Of a stretch of 10,065 nt of DNA, positions 1-6,784 are shown in pieces (positions within the stretch are counted from its first letter, which is position 1; each line of letters starts with the position of its first letter). The translations under genes and the position numbers were made by a program. The stretch lies in NCBI GenBank assembly GCA_934643535.1, contig CAKUCE010000108.1, positions 1 through 10,065 on the forward strand. The letters are read 5' to 3'. Under the pieces are notes generated by a model. That model made no database searches and was not told the origin of the DNA. It saw only the letters and a program-made list of their open reading frames with translations. The stretch comes from an uncultured Clostridia bacterium (GTDB taxonomy: Bacteria; Bacillota; Clostridia; Christensenellales; Aristaeellaceae).

Positions 1-777
1 GGGCTGACCAATGTGACGGATATTTTTCTGGGCAACGCCATAAAAACCTACACATTCTTCCATATTCTGGCCTGGACCATGGTCTGGGCGGTGCTGGCCA
101 CCTTCACCAACTACATTCTGGGAATGCTGCTGGCCGTGGTCATCAATCACAAGGCCGTGCGGCTGAAAAAGATGTGGCGCACCCTGTTTATCATTTCCAT
201 CGCCATTCCCCAATTCGTCAGCCTTTTGCTGATCTCCCGGGCGCTGGAGCCGCAGGGAGCCATCAATGTGGCGCTGATGGAGCTGGGCTGGATCCAGTCT
301 CCTCTGCCCTTTCTGCAGGACCCCACGCTGGCGCGGATCTGCGTGGTGGTCATCAATATGTGGATCGGCATTCCCTATACCATGATGACCTTCAGCGGCG
401 TTCTGATGAATATTCCCTCCGACCTGTACGAAAGCGCAGAGATCGACGGCGCGGGGCCGGTGCGAAAATTCGTCAGCATCACGCTGCCCTATATGATCTT
501 CGTCACCGCGCCCGCCACCATTACCACCTTTGTGGGCAATATCAACAATTTCAACGTCATCTATCTGCTGACGGCAGGCGGGCCCTTTGCGCTGGATTAT
601 TATCAGGCGGGCAAGACCGACCTGCTGGTCACGTGGCTGTATAAACTCACGGTGGATCAGCACGACTACGCGCTGGCCTCCACCATCGGCATTTTCATCT
701 TCATGATCGTTTCCACCCTGTCCCTGACGGTGTACAACCACACCGGAGCCGTGAAAAAGGAGGATACTTTCCAATGA
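1..777 (+). CDS. malF: Maltodextrin ABC transporter permease, MalF/MdxF type (5' end outside window)
   Basis: Inner-membrane permease subunit of a carbohydrate ABC importer; it pairs with MalG to form the channel for malto-oligosaccharides. The reading frame is open to the first base, so I treat the gene as 5'-truncated by the window; the GTG at 13 is not a convincing start because it falls inside conserved permease sequence and has no ribosome binding site. The visible 258 residues carry about five to six hydrophobic segments (roughly 22-48, 60-80, 108-137, 166-190 and 224-246). The EAA loop that contacts the ATPase is at 143-163 (E144, G150, L162-P163), and the family motif LLTAGGP is at 189-195. 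The sequence after it (GKTDLLVTWLYKLT, 204-217) is typical of maltodextrin permeases. The stop codon overlaps the malG start (ATGA), implying translational coupling. The sugar is inferred from family resemblance and the neighbouring GH13 gene. Confidence 0.93.
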   Translation, partial: GLTNVTDIFLGNAIKTYTFFHILAWTMVWAVLATFTNYILGMLLAVVINHKAVRLKKMWRTLFIISIAIPQFVSLLLISRALEPQGAINVALMELGWIQSPLPFLQDPTLARICVVVINMWIGIPYTMMTFSGVLMNIPSDLYESAEIDGAGPVRKFVSITLPYMIFVTAPATITTFVGNINNFNVIYLLTAGGPFALDYYQAGKTDLLVTWLYKLTVDQHDYALASTIGIFIFMIVSTLSLTVYNHTGAVKKEDTFQ

Positions 778-1661
778 AGACCGAAACGACCCGTGCCATC
801 CGCCCGATGCGGCGCAGAAAGAACCTGCGCAAGCTGGGGGTCTCCGTGTCCCTGCACACCCTGCTCACCGTGCTTTCCATTCTTTGGATGGTGCCGGTTT
901 TCTGGCTGATTCTCTCCTCCTTCCGGGGCGAAAAGGGGGCGTTCACACCCTACCTGTGGCCGCGGATCCTGACCCTGAAGAACTATGTGCGCCTGTTTAC
1001 GGATACGTCGCTGTTCAATTTTCCCCGCTGGTTTCTGAACACGCTGTTCGTGGCCTGCGTATGCTGCGTCATCACCACCGTGCTGACGCTGATGGTGGCG
1101 TATGTATACTCCCGGCTGCGATTCCGGGCCCGAAAGCCCCTGATGAACATTTCGCTGGTGCTGGGCATGTTTCCGGGCTTCATGAGCATGATCGCCATCT
1201 ACCACTTCATGAAGGCCGTGGGGCTGGATCAGACCCTGCTGGCGCTGATTCTGGTCTACTCCGGCAGCGCCGGGCTGAACTACTACATCGCCAAGGGCTT
1301 CTTCGACACGCTGCCCCGCTCGCTGGATGAAGCCGCCACGCTGGACGGCGCGACCCGGCACACGATCTTCTGGAAGATCATCCTGCCCAACGCCAAGCCC
1401 ATCGTGGCCAATACCGCCATCAACGCCTTCATTGCGCCGTGGGTGGATTTCATCTTCGTCTCGGTCATCATGAAGGACAACTACAACAACTACACCGTGG
1501 CCAAGGGCCTGTACACCATGGTGGACAAGGCCAACATCTACGAATACTACACTGTTTTCTGCGCCGGTGCGGTGGTGGTGGCCGTTCCCATTGTGCTGCT
1601 GTTCATCCGGCTGCAGAAATACTACGTGGCGGGCGTTGCCGCCGGCGCCTCGAAAGGATGA
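774..1661 (+). CDS. malG: Maltodextrin ABC transporter permease, MalG/MdxG type
   Basis: Second membrane permease of the maltodextrin importer, 295 residues, full length for the family. Hydrophobic segments lie at about 28-50, 85-110, 124-146, 155-175, 212-235 and 258-284, giving the expected six-helix layout. The EAA loop sits at about 182-205 (E186-A187-A188, G192, L204-P205), where the permease docks on the ATP-binding subunit. The C-terminus (YYVAGVAAGASKG) matches the usual MalG ending, which in the E. coli transporter reaches into the ATPase. The start ATG overlaps the malF stop by 4 bp and has AAGGAGG at 757-763, 10 nt upstream. The next gene begins within 10 nt of the stop, so the cluster is clearly an operon. 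No ATPase gene is in the window; a shared MsmK-type ATPase encoded elsewhere is a common arrangement, but that is inference. Confidence 0.95.
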   Translation: MKTETTRAIRPMRRRKNLRKLGVSVSLHTLLTVLSILWMVPVFWLILSSFRGEKGAFTPYLWPRILTLKNYVRLFTDTSLFNFPRWFLNTLFVACVCCVITTVLTLMVAYVYSRLRFRARKPLMNISLVLGMFPGFMSMIAIYHFMKAVGLDQTLLALILVYSGSAGLNYYIAKGFFDTLPRSLDEAATLDGATRHTIFWKIILPNAKPIVANTAINAFIAPWVDFIFVSVIMKDNYNNYTVAKGLYTMVDKANIYEYYTVFCAGAVVVAVPIVLLFIRLQKYYVAGVAAGASKG

Positions 1662-1668
1662 AATGCCC

Positions 1669-3390
1669 ATGAATCTTGCCGCTGTTTTTCACCGTCCCAT
1701 GAGCGAATATGCCTTTGCCGTGGACGAGAACACCTATGTTTTTCGCCTGCGGGCCCAGCGGGGCGACGTGAAACGCTGCACGCTGCACTATGCCGACCGG
1801 GCCGCCATGACCCCGGAGCTGGATTTTCAGCGCATGGAAATGCCCCTCTGGCGCAGCGACAGGCTCTACGACTGGTTCGAGGGAACGCTGAAATGCCCTT
1901 TTGAGCGCATTGCCTACCATTTCGAGCTGGACGACGGCAGCAAGACCTGCCGTTATGCCGGGGACTGCTTCGAAAAAGATCCGGCCATGATCCGGCGCTC
2001 GGAGCATTTTCAGCTGCCCTATAATCACCGGGCCGACCGGCTGTCCGTCCCGGACTGGACGGAGGACGCGGTTGTCTACAATATCTTTCCCGACAGCTTT
2101 GCCGACGGCAGACGCTCTCTTTCCGGCCGGACGGGCGAGGCAGATTTTCAGGGCGAAACCTGCCTTTCCCGGCTGGGCGGCACGCTGAACGGCGTTCGGG
2201 AAAATCTGGACTACCTGCGGGAGCTGGGCTTCAACTGCCTGTATCTGAATCCCATCTTCGCCGCTTCGTCCTACCACAAATACGACACGCTGGACTATTT
2301 CCGCATCGACCCCACCCGGGGCACGGAGGACGACTTCCGGGCGCTGGTGAAGGAGGCCCACCGGCTGGGCCTGCGGGTGCTGATCGACGGCGTGTTCAAT
2401 CACATCGGCTGGAAGCATCCTTTCTTTCAGGACGTATTGAAGCGGGGCAAGTCCTCGCCCTACTGGAGCTGGTTCTATGCCCTGCCGGAGCATCCCCGCT
2501 ATCCCGATGCGGGCGAACTGCCGGAGTATGCCTGCTTTTCCTACGTGCCCCAGATGCCCAAGACCGACACCTCCTGCCCGGAAATGCGGGACTATTTCTG
2601 CAAAGTCGGCGCTTACTGGGTGCGGGAGTTTGACGTGGACGGCTGGCGGCTGGATGTGGCCAACGAAATGGACGACGGATTCCTCCGGGCCTTCCGGAAA
2701 GCCGTCAAACGGGAAAAGCCGGATGCGCTGGTCATCGGCGAGGTCTGGGAAAACGCGGCGCATTTCGTGAACCACGGGCTGATGGACGGAGCCATGAACT
2801 ACGACTTCCGCCGTTTCTGCCGCCAGTTTTTTGCCGAAGGCTCCATCGACGCGGCGGAGTTCGATCTGCGCCTCAGCGGTCTTTTGACCCGTTATCCCCG
2901 GCAGATGATGCCCGCCCAGCTGAACCTGCTGGACAGCCATGACGTCAGCCGCTTTCTCACCCTCTGCGGCGGGGACCGTGCCCGGATGGAGCAGGCGGTC
3001 CTGTTCCAGATGGCCTTTCCCGGAATGCCCTGCGTCTTCTACGGCGACGAAAAGGGGCTGGAGGGCACTTCGGAGAACGAATACCGCCGCCCCATGGAAT
3101 TTGACCGTCCGGACGAGCTGGAAGCCGTTTACCGCCGGATGATCGCCCTGCGGAAGGAACACCCGGCCCTGCGGCACGGGGATTTCCGGACGGTGCTGGC
3201 TCGGGAACGCCTCTTTGTCTGCCGGCGCGATGCGGCAGAGGAAAGGCTGACCATCTGCTGGAACGCCGGAGACGAAGCGGCGGCGGTTCCGGGCTTTTCG
3301 AAAGAAAACGTTCCCCTCTTGCAAAAGGGCTGGAACGGTGGTTTACTGGAAGGGCGCGGATATGCGGTTTTTCGGACGGAAGGCCCGTAA
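1669..3390 (+). CDS. GH13 alpha-glycosidase, neopullulanase/cyclomaltodextrinase type (GH13_20-like)
   Basis: Retaining alpha-glucan hydrolase, 573 residues, with no signal peptide, so it probably cuts imported maltodextrins or cyclodextrins in the cytoplasm. Residues 1 to about 120 form an N-terminal beta domain like that of neopullulanases; the (beta/alpha)8 barrel follows at about 130-500, then a C-terminal beta domain. Conserved GH13 regions are complete: DGVFNH (240-245), GWRLDVANE with nucleophile D329 (325-333), GEVW with acid/base E358 (357-360), and SHD with stabiliser D425 (423-425). The subfamily motif near 296 reads MPKTD rather than the usual MPKLN. I chose ATG 1669 because the protein then begins like its relatives and GAAAGGA (1652-1658) is 10 nt away; ATG 1663 in the same frame is possible. 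It follows malG by 7 nt. Neopullulanase, maltogenic amylase and cyclomaltodextrinase cannot be told apart by sequence alone. Confidence 0.94.
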   Translation: MNLAAVFHRPMSEYAFAVDENTYVFRLRAQRGDVKRCTLHYADRAAMTPELDFQRMEMPLWRSDRLYDWFEGTLKCPFERIAYHFELDDGSKTCRYAGDCFEKDPAMIRRSEHFQLPYNHRADRLSVPDWTEDAVVYNIFPDSFADGRRSLSGRTGEADFQGETCLSRLGGTLNGVRENLDYLRELGFNCLYLNPIFAASSYHKYDTLDYFRIDPTRGTEDDFRALVKEAHRLGLRVLIDGVFNHIGWKHPFFQDVLKRGKSSPYWSWFYALPEHPRYPDAGELPEYACFSYVPQMPKTDTSCPEMRDYFCKVGAYWVREFDVDGWRLDVANEMDDGFLRAFRKAVKREKPDALVIGEVWENAAHFVNHGLMDGAMNYDFRRFCRQFFAEGSIDAAEFDLRLSGLLTRYPRQMMPAQLNLLDSHDVSRFLTLCGGDRARMEQAVLFQMAFPGMPCVFYGDEKGLEGTSENEYRRPMEFDRPDELEAVYRRMIALRKEHPALRHGDFRTVLARERLFVCRRDAAEERLTICWNAGDEAAAVPGFSKENVPLLQKGWNGGLLEGRGYAVFRTEGP

Positions 3391-3429
3391 CGCTCCGACT
3401 TTTTTCCAAAAAGATCAGAAAGGATTGCC

Positions 3430-4428
3430 ATGGCCATCACCATTTACGATCTGGCGAGGGAAGCCCATGTTTCCATCGCCACCGTCTCCAAGGCGCTGAA
3501 CAACAGCTACACCATCTCAGACAAGACCCGGGAGCGGATCCAGGCGCTGGCCCGGCAGATGAACTATCAGCCCAACGCCCGGGCCCGCAGCTTTGCCCGG
3601 CAGCGGAACGGCACCGTGCTGTTCGCCGCCAATCTGGCCCGCGGCGTGGCGTTTGAGGACCCGCACCTGTTTGAGATCATCAACGGCGTGGAGCGCCGGT
3701 TGGACGAAAAGGGCTATTCGCTGCTCATCAAGCACGTACCGCCGGAGGACGCGCCGGAACGTATCTGCTCCCTGATGCAGAGCGAGCAGGCGGACGGCGT
3801 TATGCTCCACGCCGGGATTCTGACCCGCTCGCTGGCCAGCGTGCTCATCCGGGAGGAAATGCCCCATCTGGTGGTAGGCAAGCCTTCTTTTTCCTGCAAC
3901 GTCTGCTGGATGGACGTGAGCCACGAGGCCGCCGGGCAGCTGGCCGCCAATTATCTGCTGGACAAGGGCTACCGCCGCATCGTCTTTCTGCTGGACACCG
4001 AGGGCGAGGGCAAGATCGCCCAGCGCCGTCTGGACGGCCTGAACGCCGCGCTGGAAGAGGAAGACCTGACCATCGAAAGCATTCCCGGCGTGAACGGCTA
4101 CGAGGACAGCTACCGTCAGACCGCCGAGTTGCTCAGACGGCCGGAGCTTCCGGAGGTAATCCTGTGCGCCAACAACTATCTGGCCATCGGATGCCTTCAG
4201 ATGCTTCGCCAGCAGGGCGTTCGCATTCCCGAAGATATGGCCCTGATGACCTTCGACAACTATCCGTTTTCCATGCTGCTCAAGCCTCAGCTGACCGCCA
4301 TTGAAGTGGATATGTTCGAGCTTGGGTGGGAAGCGGCCCACTTCATGCTGCAAAAGCTGCGTAAGCCCAATTTGCAGACGCAGTCCTTCTGTACCGTGCC
4401 CACGCTGCTGGAACGGGAATCCACCTGA
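3430..4428 (+). CDS. LacI-family transcriptional regulator, probably MalR-like
   Basis: DNA-binding repressor or activator of 332 residues. The N-terminal helix-turn-helix is at about 4-26 (TIYDLAREAHVSIATVSKALN), followed by the hinge segment with YQPNARAR at 46-53. Residues from about 60 to 332 form the periplasmic-binding-protein-like effector domain. The hinge residue that inserts into the minor groove is usually leucine in this family; here the matching position appears to be F55. The start ATG has AAGGA at 3420-3424, 5 nt upstream. The gene sits 39 nt after the GH13 gene with no obvious terminator or promoter between them, so it is probably the last gene of the maltodextrin operon and controls it in response to a malto-oligosaccharide. 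Target operators are not visible and the effector is inferred from context. It ends with tandem stops TGA TAA. Confidence 0.93.
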   Translation: MAITIYDLAREAHVSIATVSKALNNSYTISDKTRERIQALARQMNYQPNARARSFARQRNGTVLFAANLARGVAFEDPHLFEIINGVERRLDEKGYSLLIKHVPPEDAPERICSLMQSEQADGVMLHAGILTRSLASVLIREEMPHLVVGKPSFSCNVCWMDVSHEAAGQLAANYLLDKGYRRIVFLLDTEGEGKIAQRRLDGLNAALEEEDLTIESIPGVNGYEDSYRQTAELLRRPELPEVILCANNYLAIGCLQMLRQQGVRIPEDMALMTFDNYPFSMLLKPQLTAIEVDMFELGWEAAHFMLQKLRKPNLQTQSFCTVPTLLEREST

Positions 4429-4447
4429 TAAAGAGAAAATGCACTAT

Positions 4448-4470
4448 GCTCCGGGCTGGCTGACCGGAGC
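4448..4470 (+). terminator. Possible terminator hairpin after the lacI-family gene
   Basis: A perfect 7-bp inverted repeat, GCTCCGG (4448-4454) and CCGGAGC (4464-4470), with a 9-nt loop, begins 20 nt after the regulator stop codon. The tail is TTCT rather than a real T-run, so termination may be weak or factor-assisted. It could instead be the edge of the structured intergenic element that follows. Confidence 0.4.
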
Positions 4471-4655
4471 TTCTGACTGTCGAAAAACTCCTGATTGGCC
4501 GCCATTGCCCGCGAACAGCGCTCTGCGGCCCGCTCCGCTTCGCGTTGCGGGCTTCGGACTGCGCGCCCTTAAGCTGGTTCGCTGGGAATGCTGCGGCATA
4601 AGGCTTAACCCCGGCAGGCAGCACCGCAGGGAAGCAGGTGTGACATGAAACGAGC

Positions 4656-4677
4656 GGGGACTACGGCAGTAGTCCCC
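4656..4677. repeat. Perfect 9-bp inverted repeat with 4-nt loop
   Basis: GGGGACTAC (4656-4664), loop GGCA, then GTAGTCCCC (4669-4677). The arms match perfectly, so a very stable hairpin would form in RNA from either strand. There is no T-run on either side, so it is not an ordinary intrinsic terminator. Confidence 0.8.
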
Positions 4678-4787
4678 ACGACGATTGAGTGGCAGCAGTG
4701 CCTCCTGCACCTCCACCCGAAAAGCAGACCGTCCTGCCGGGACGCGGCGGAAAATGTGAACAATCCGAAAATCCTTGGTCCGCCGCA

Positions 4788-4817
4788 TTGACCTTGGCCC
4801 GGCTTTCTTCCTATAAT
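4788..4817 (+). promoter_or_regulatory. SigmaA-type promoter of the MarR-family gene
   Basis: The -35 box TTGACC (4788-4793) is followed after 18 nt by a perfect -10 box TATAAT (4812-4817), placing transcription start near 4824, about 45 nt before the ATG at 4869. Short direct repeats surround it: CCTTGGTCCG (4773-4782) and CCTTGGCCCG (4792-4801) at a 19-bp offset, and ATAAGG at 4816-4821 and 4827-4832 at an 11-bp offset. Any of these could be regulator contact sites, which is inference. Confidence 0.78.
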
Positions 4818-4868
4818 AAGGCTGTCATAAGGTTCGGGGATGAGCCGCCGGGAAGGGAGCGCTGCGCG

Positions 4869-5321
4869 ATGGAAGCATGGAATCCGATTTTGTGGGAATT
4901 TTCCAGAGTCATGCGGGAGTGTCATCGAAGGATCGGCGCGCTGCTGGGCAAGGAAAAGCCGCCGGTGGGGCAGGCCCCGATCATGGGCATGCTGCGCGTG
5001 CAGGACGGGCTGACGCAGGCGGAACTGTCGGAGCGCCTGCAGCGGAACGAAACCTCCGTGGCGCTGGCGGTGGAGCGGCTGGAGCAGGAAGGATACGTCA
5101 CGATTGAGGGCACGGCCGGAAAAATGGGCCTGCACCTGACTGCCGCCGGACAGGCCGAGGCAGCGCGGATGGCCCGGGCCCTGGATGAAACGGAGAAGCT
5201 CGCCCTGCAGGATTTTACGGTGGAGGATATTGCCCAGCTGCACAGCCTGCTGGAACGGATGCATCGCAATCTGCAGGACAAGAACCCTTCCGGGGAGCAC
5301 AAGCCCCGGCTGGAATATTAA
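4869..5321 (+). CDS. MarR-family winged-helix transcriptional regulator
   Basis: Protein of 150 residues with the layout of MarR regulators, which bind DNA as dimers and often repress their own operon. Helix 1 of the dimer interface is at about 5-25, the helix-turn-helix at about 48-72 (LTQAELSERLQRNETSVALAVERLE), the wing at 78-91 ending LHLTAAG, and the C-terminal dimerisation helices at about 92-136. The wing lacks the usual Asp-Arg pair (DxR) and has GTAGKMG instead. I chose ATG 4869 because AGGGAG (4854-4859) lies 9 nt before it and a strong promoter sits at 4788-4817; the frame stays open upstream to 4689, but that longer start would place the promoter inside the gene. The gene is followed by a terminator and has no co-transcribed partner. 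Its ligand and targets are unknown. Confidence 0.88.
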   Translation: MEAWNPILWEFSRVMRECHRRIGALLGKEKPPVGQAPIMGMLRVQDGLTQAELSERLQRNETSVALAVERLEQEGYVTIEGTAGKMGLHLTAAGQAEAARMARALDETEKLALQDFTVEDIAQLHSLLERMHRNLQDKNPSGEHKPRLEY

Positions 5322-5323
5322 GG

Positions 5324-5355
5324 CAATACCGTACAAATGAGCGGCTGCGGTATTG
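5324..5355. repeat. 8-bp inverted repeat after the MarR gene
   Basis: CAATACCG (5324-5331) and CGGTATTG (5348-5355) match perfectly, separated by 16 nt, starting 3 nt after the MarR stop. It has no T-run. It may be an RNA-stabilising 3' hairpin or a two-half-site protein binding site; the sequence alone does not decide. Confidence 0.65.
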
Positions 5356-5365
5356 TTCTAAGGAG

Positions 5366-5396
5366 AAGCGCGTCGGTTTTGCCGGGCGCGTTTTTT
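5366..5396 (+). terminator. Intrinsic terminator of the MarR gene
   Basis: The arms AAGCGCGTCGG (5366-5376) and CCGGGCGCG plus T-run (5382-5396) fold into a GC-rich stem with loop TTTTG, one G-U pair and one bulged G, followed directly by six T residues (5391-5396). This is a clear Rho-independent terminator, 45 nt after the MarR stop. Confidence 0.88.
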
Positions 5397-5407
5397 CATG
5401 CTATAAT
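5379..5407 (+). promoter_or_regulatory. Extended -10 promoter of the fusion gene, overlapping the terminator
   Basis: The perfect -10 box TATAAT (5402-5407) is preceded by TGC, an extended -10. A -35 match TTGCCG (5379-5384) lies exactly 17 nt upstream, inside the loop and 3' arm of the preceding terminator hairpin. Transcription would start near 5414, leaving a leader of about 35 nt before the ATG at 5449. Confidence 0.8.
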
Positions 5408-5448
5408 AGCGGCGGCAGATCGCATACGAGCAGAGGGGGAGATTCGCC

Positions 5449-6705
5449 ATGCTGGGACTGAAACGGGGAACGGTTCTTCTTGCGCCCCATGAAAAGGAAT
5501 GGGAAACCTTCGCGGTAGAAACCATGGACAGGCTTCGGGCCGTGTTGGGGGATACGGCCGTGGAAATGCAGCACGTGGGCAGCACCGCCGTTCCGGCGAT
5601 TCAGGCCAAGCCCATCGTCGATCTGGCGGTGGCCGTCCGCAGCCTTTCGGACGTGGAGCCGCTGCTTCCGGAGCTGGAAGCACAGGGCTTTTATCATGCG
5701 GCTCATGGCGATGACGAGGGGCAGATTTTGCTGGTATGCGGCGACCTGAAAGCGGATACCCGCACCTGCCACATCCACGTGGTGCGGGCGGGCAGCATGG
5801 AATGGCGCAATTATGTGAATTTTCGGGATTATCTGAACTTCTACCCCAAAAAGGCGGCGGAATATGAAACCTTGAAGCAGGAGCTTCAGCGGCGCTTTCC
5901 TAACGACCGGAACGCATACACCGAAGGCAAGGCGGAATGGATCGCCTATGCCCTGCGCAAAGCGCTGGTCTGGTCGTTTCTGGGAGAAAAGGTTCACGTG
6001 GAGATGGACCGGCCCATCGGAACGGAGCATCCCAAGCATCCGGGGCTGTATTATCCCATTAACTACGGCTATCTCCCCGGCGTAGTGGGCGGCGATGGGG
6101 AAGAGCTGGACGTGTATGTTATGGGCGTTCAGGAGCCGCTTAAGACGTTTGACGGGCGGGTGATCGGCATTGTTCACCGGCAGGACGACAACGAAGACAA
6201 GCTGGCAGCTGCGCCGGACGGAATGATTTTCGATCAGGCGCAGATCGCGCGGCAGGTATCTTTTCAGGAACAATACTACCACAGCGAGGTGGAACCGCTG
6301 TATCATCATTCCTGCGGCGTGATCCCCTGCCGGCCTGGCGAAAAGGGCTTTGAATATTTGCTGCTGCTTCAGCGGGAGTCGAATACGTGGAGCTTCCCCA
6401 AGGGCCATCAGGAGATGGGGGAGACCGAGCGGGAGACGGCGCTGCGGGAGGCATGGGAGGAAACCGGCTGCCGGGCGGAGCTTTGGGACGGTTTCCGGCA
6501 GGAGATCACCTATGCGCTGAAGGAGCGCAAGGGACAAAAGCGGGTCACGCTGTTTTTGGGCCGGTTGGAGGGCGAGCTTTCCCTGCGGCAGGAGGAGATC
6601 GCCGCCTCCCGCTGGATGAACGCCGAACAGGCGCTGGCCCTTTTGCACAAAGGCTATCGGCCGATTCTGGAAAAAGCGGAGGATTTTTTGTCAAAACAGG
6701 GGTGA
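5449..6705 (+). CDS. Three-domain fusion: GrpB-like, inorganic pyrophosphatase-like and NUDIX (Ap4A hydrolase-like)
   Basis: Cytoplasmic protein of 418 residues with three domains joined by almost no linker. Residues 1 to about 172 are a GrpB (UPF0157) domain of the nucleotidyltransferase superfamily, with HVGSTAVPAI (42-51), KPIVDLAV (54-61) and CHIHVV (107-112). Residues about 178-283 resemble the small family-I inorganic pyrophosphatases of Clostridia: YYPINYGY (201-208), GDGEELD (215-221) and DDNEDK (246-251) supply most metal ligands, though the C-terminal Tyr/Lys substrate motif of E. coli PPase seems absent. Residues about 285-418 are NUDIX, with a complete box from G319 to C341 (E325, R333-E334, E337-E338); the preceding WSFPKGH is typical of asymmetric Ap4A hydrolases. 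ATG 5449 has GGGGGAG 7 nt upstream and is the natural start for GrpB. The gene stands alone. A housecleaning role on nucleotides and pyrophosphate is inference; the substrate is unknown. Confidence 0.92.
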   Translation: MLGLKRGTVLLAPHEKEWETFAVETMDRLRAVLGDTAVEMQHVGSTAVPAIQAKPIVDLAVAVRSLSDVEPLLPELEAQGFYHAAHGDDEGQILLVCGDLKADTRTCHIHVVRAGSMEWRNYVNFRDYLNFYPKKAAEYETLKQELQRRFPNDRNAYTEGKAEWIAYALRKALVWSFLGEKVHVEMDRPIGTEHPKHPGLYYPINYGYLPGVVGGDGEELDVYVMGVQEPLKTFDGRVIGIVHRQDDNEDKLAAAPDGMIFDQAQIARQVSFQEQYYHSEVEPLYHHSCGVIPCRPGEKGFEYLLLLQRESNTWSFPKGHQEMGETERETALREAWEETGCRAELWDGFRQEITYALKERKGQKRVTLFLGRLEGELSLRQEEIAASRWMNAEQALALLHKGYRPILEKAEDFLSKQG

Positions 6706-6752
6706 AAGGACAAAAATCCCTCTTCTCCGGCAAAAACCCGCCCGGGAAACCC

Positions 6753-6781
6753 TTGTATTTCCTTTGGTGATGTGGTATAAT
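6753..6781 (+). promoter_or_regulatory. Strong promoter of the rimP-nusA-infB operon
   Basis: The -35 box TTGTAT (6753-6758), a 17-nt spacer, and a perfect -10 TATAAT (6776-6781) preceded by TGG (extended -10) mark a sigmaA-type promoter. Start of transcription would be near 6788, giving an untranslated leader of about 250 nt before rimP. Confidence 0.85.
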
Positions 6782-6784
6782 GAC

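Larger units (their letters stand above)
4429..4787. other. Intergenic region with no supported gene, rich in inverted repeats
   Basis: No frame here has a plausible start, ribosome binding site and protein-like composition; the open frames are arginine- and serine-rich translations of GC-rich noncoding DNA. The stretch contains four compact inverted repeats: 4448-4454/4464-4470; GCCCGC 4528-4533 with GCGGGC 4547-4552 (a second GCCCGC at 4507-4512 could compete); ATGC/GCAT around 4590-4601; and a perfect 9-bp hairpin at 4656-4677. The segment near 4480 (TGTCGAAAAACTCC) recalls repeat-associated sequence I have met between Clostridia genes, but I cannot confirm this. I read the region as an interspersed repeat or decayed element rather than a gene. 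Confidence 0.5.

Noticed and set aside
1603..3324. Long open frame (573 codons) on the minus strand opposite the GH13 gene
   Set aside because: It mirrors a gene with complete catalytic motifs, has no recognisable domain, and is a common by-product of GC-rich codon usage.
3401..3416. T-run and A-run (CTTTTTTCCAAAAAG) between the GH13 gene and the lacI-family gene
   Set aside because: The A/T-only 6-bp repeat with a 3-nt loop has no GC stem, so it is not a credible terminator, and there is no promoter pair around it.
4301..4648. Plus-strand open frame overlapping the end of the lacI-family gene and the spacer
   Set aside because: The first third is an out-of-frame reading of the regulator and the rest is Arg/Pro/Ala-rich noncoding translation with no ribosome binding site.
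4689..4868. Upstream extension of the MarR gene to an ATG at 4689
   Set aside because: The extra 60 residues are not MarR-like, no ribosome binding site precedes 4689, and the promoter at 4788-4817 would lie inside the coding region.
4605..5336. Minus-strand open frame of 243 codons across the MarR gene and its upstream region
   Set aside because: It has no recognisable motif and runs opposite a clear promoter, ribosome binding site and MarR coding sequence.
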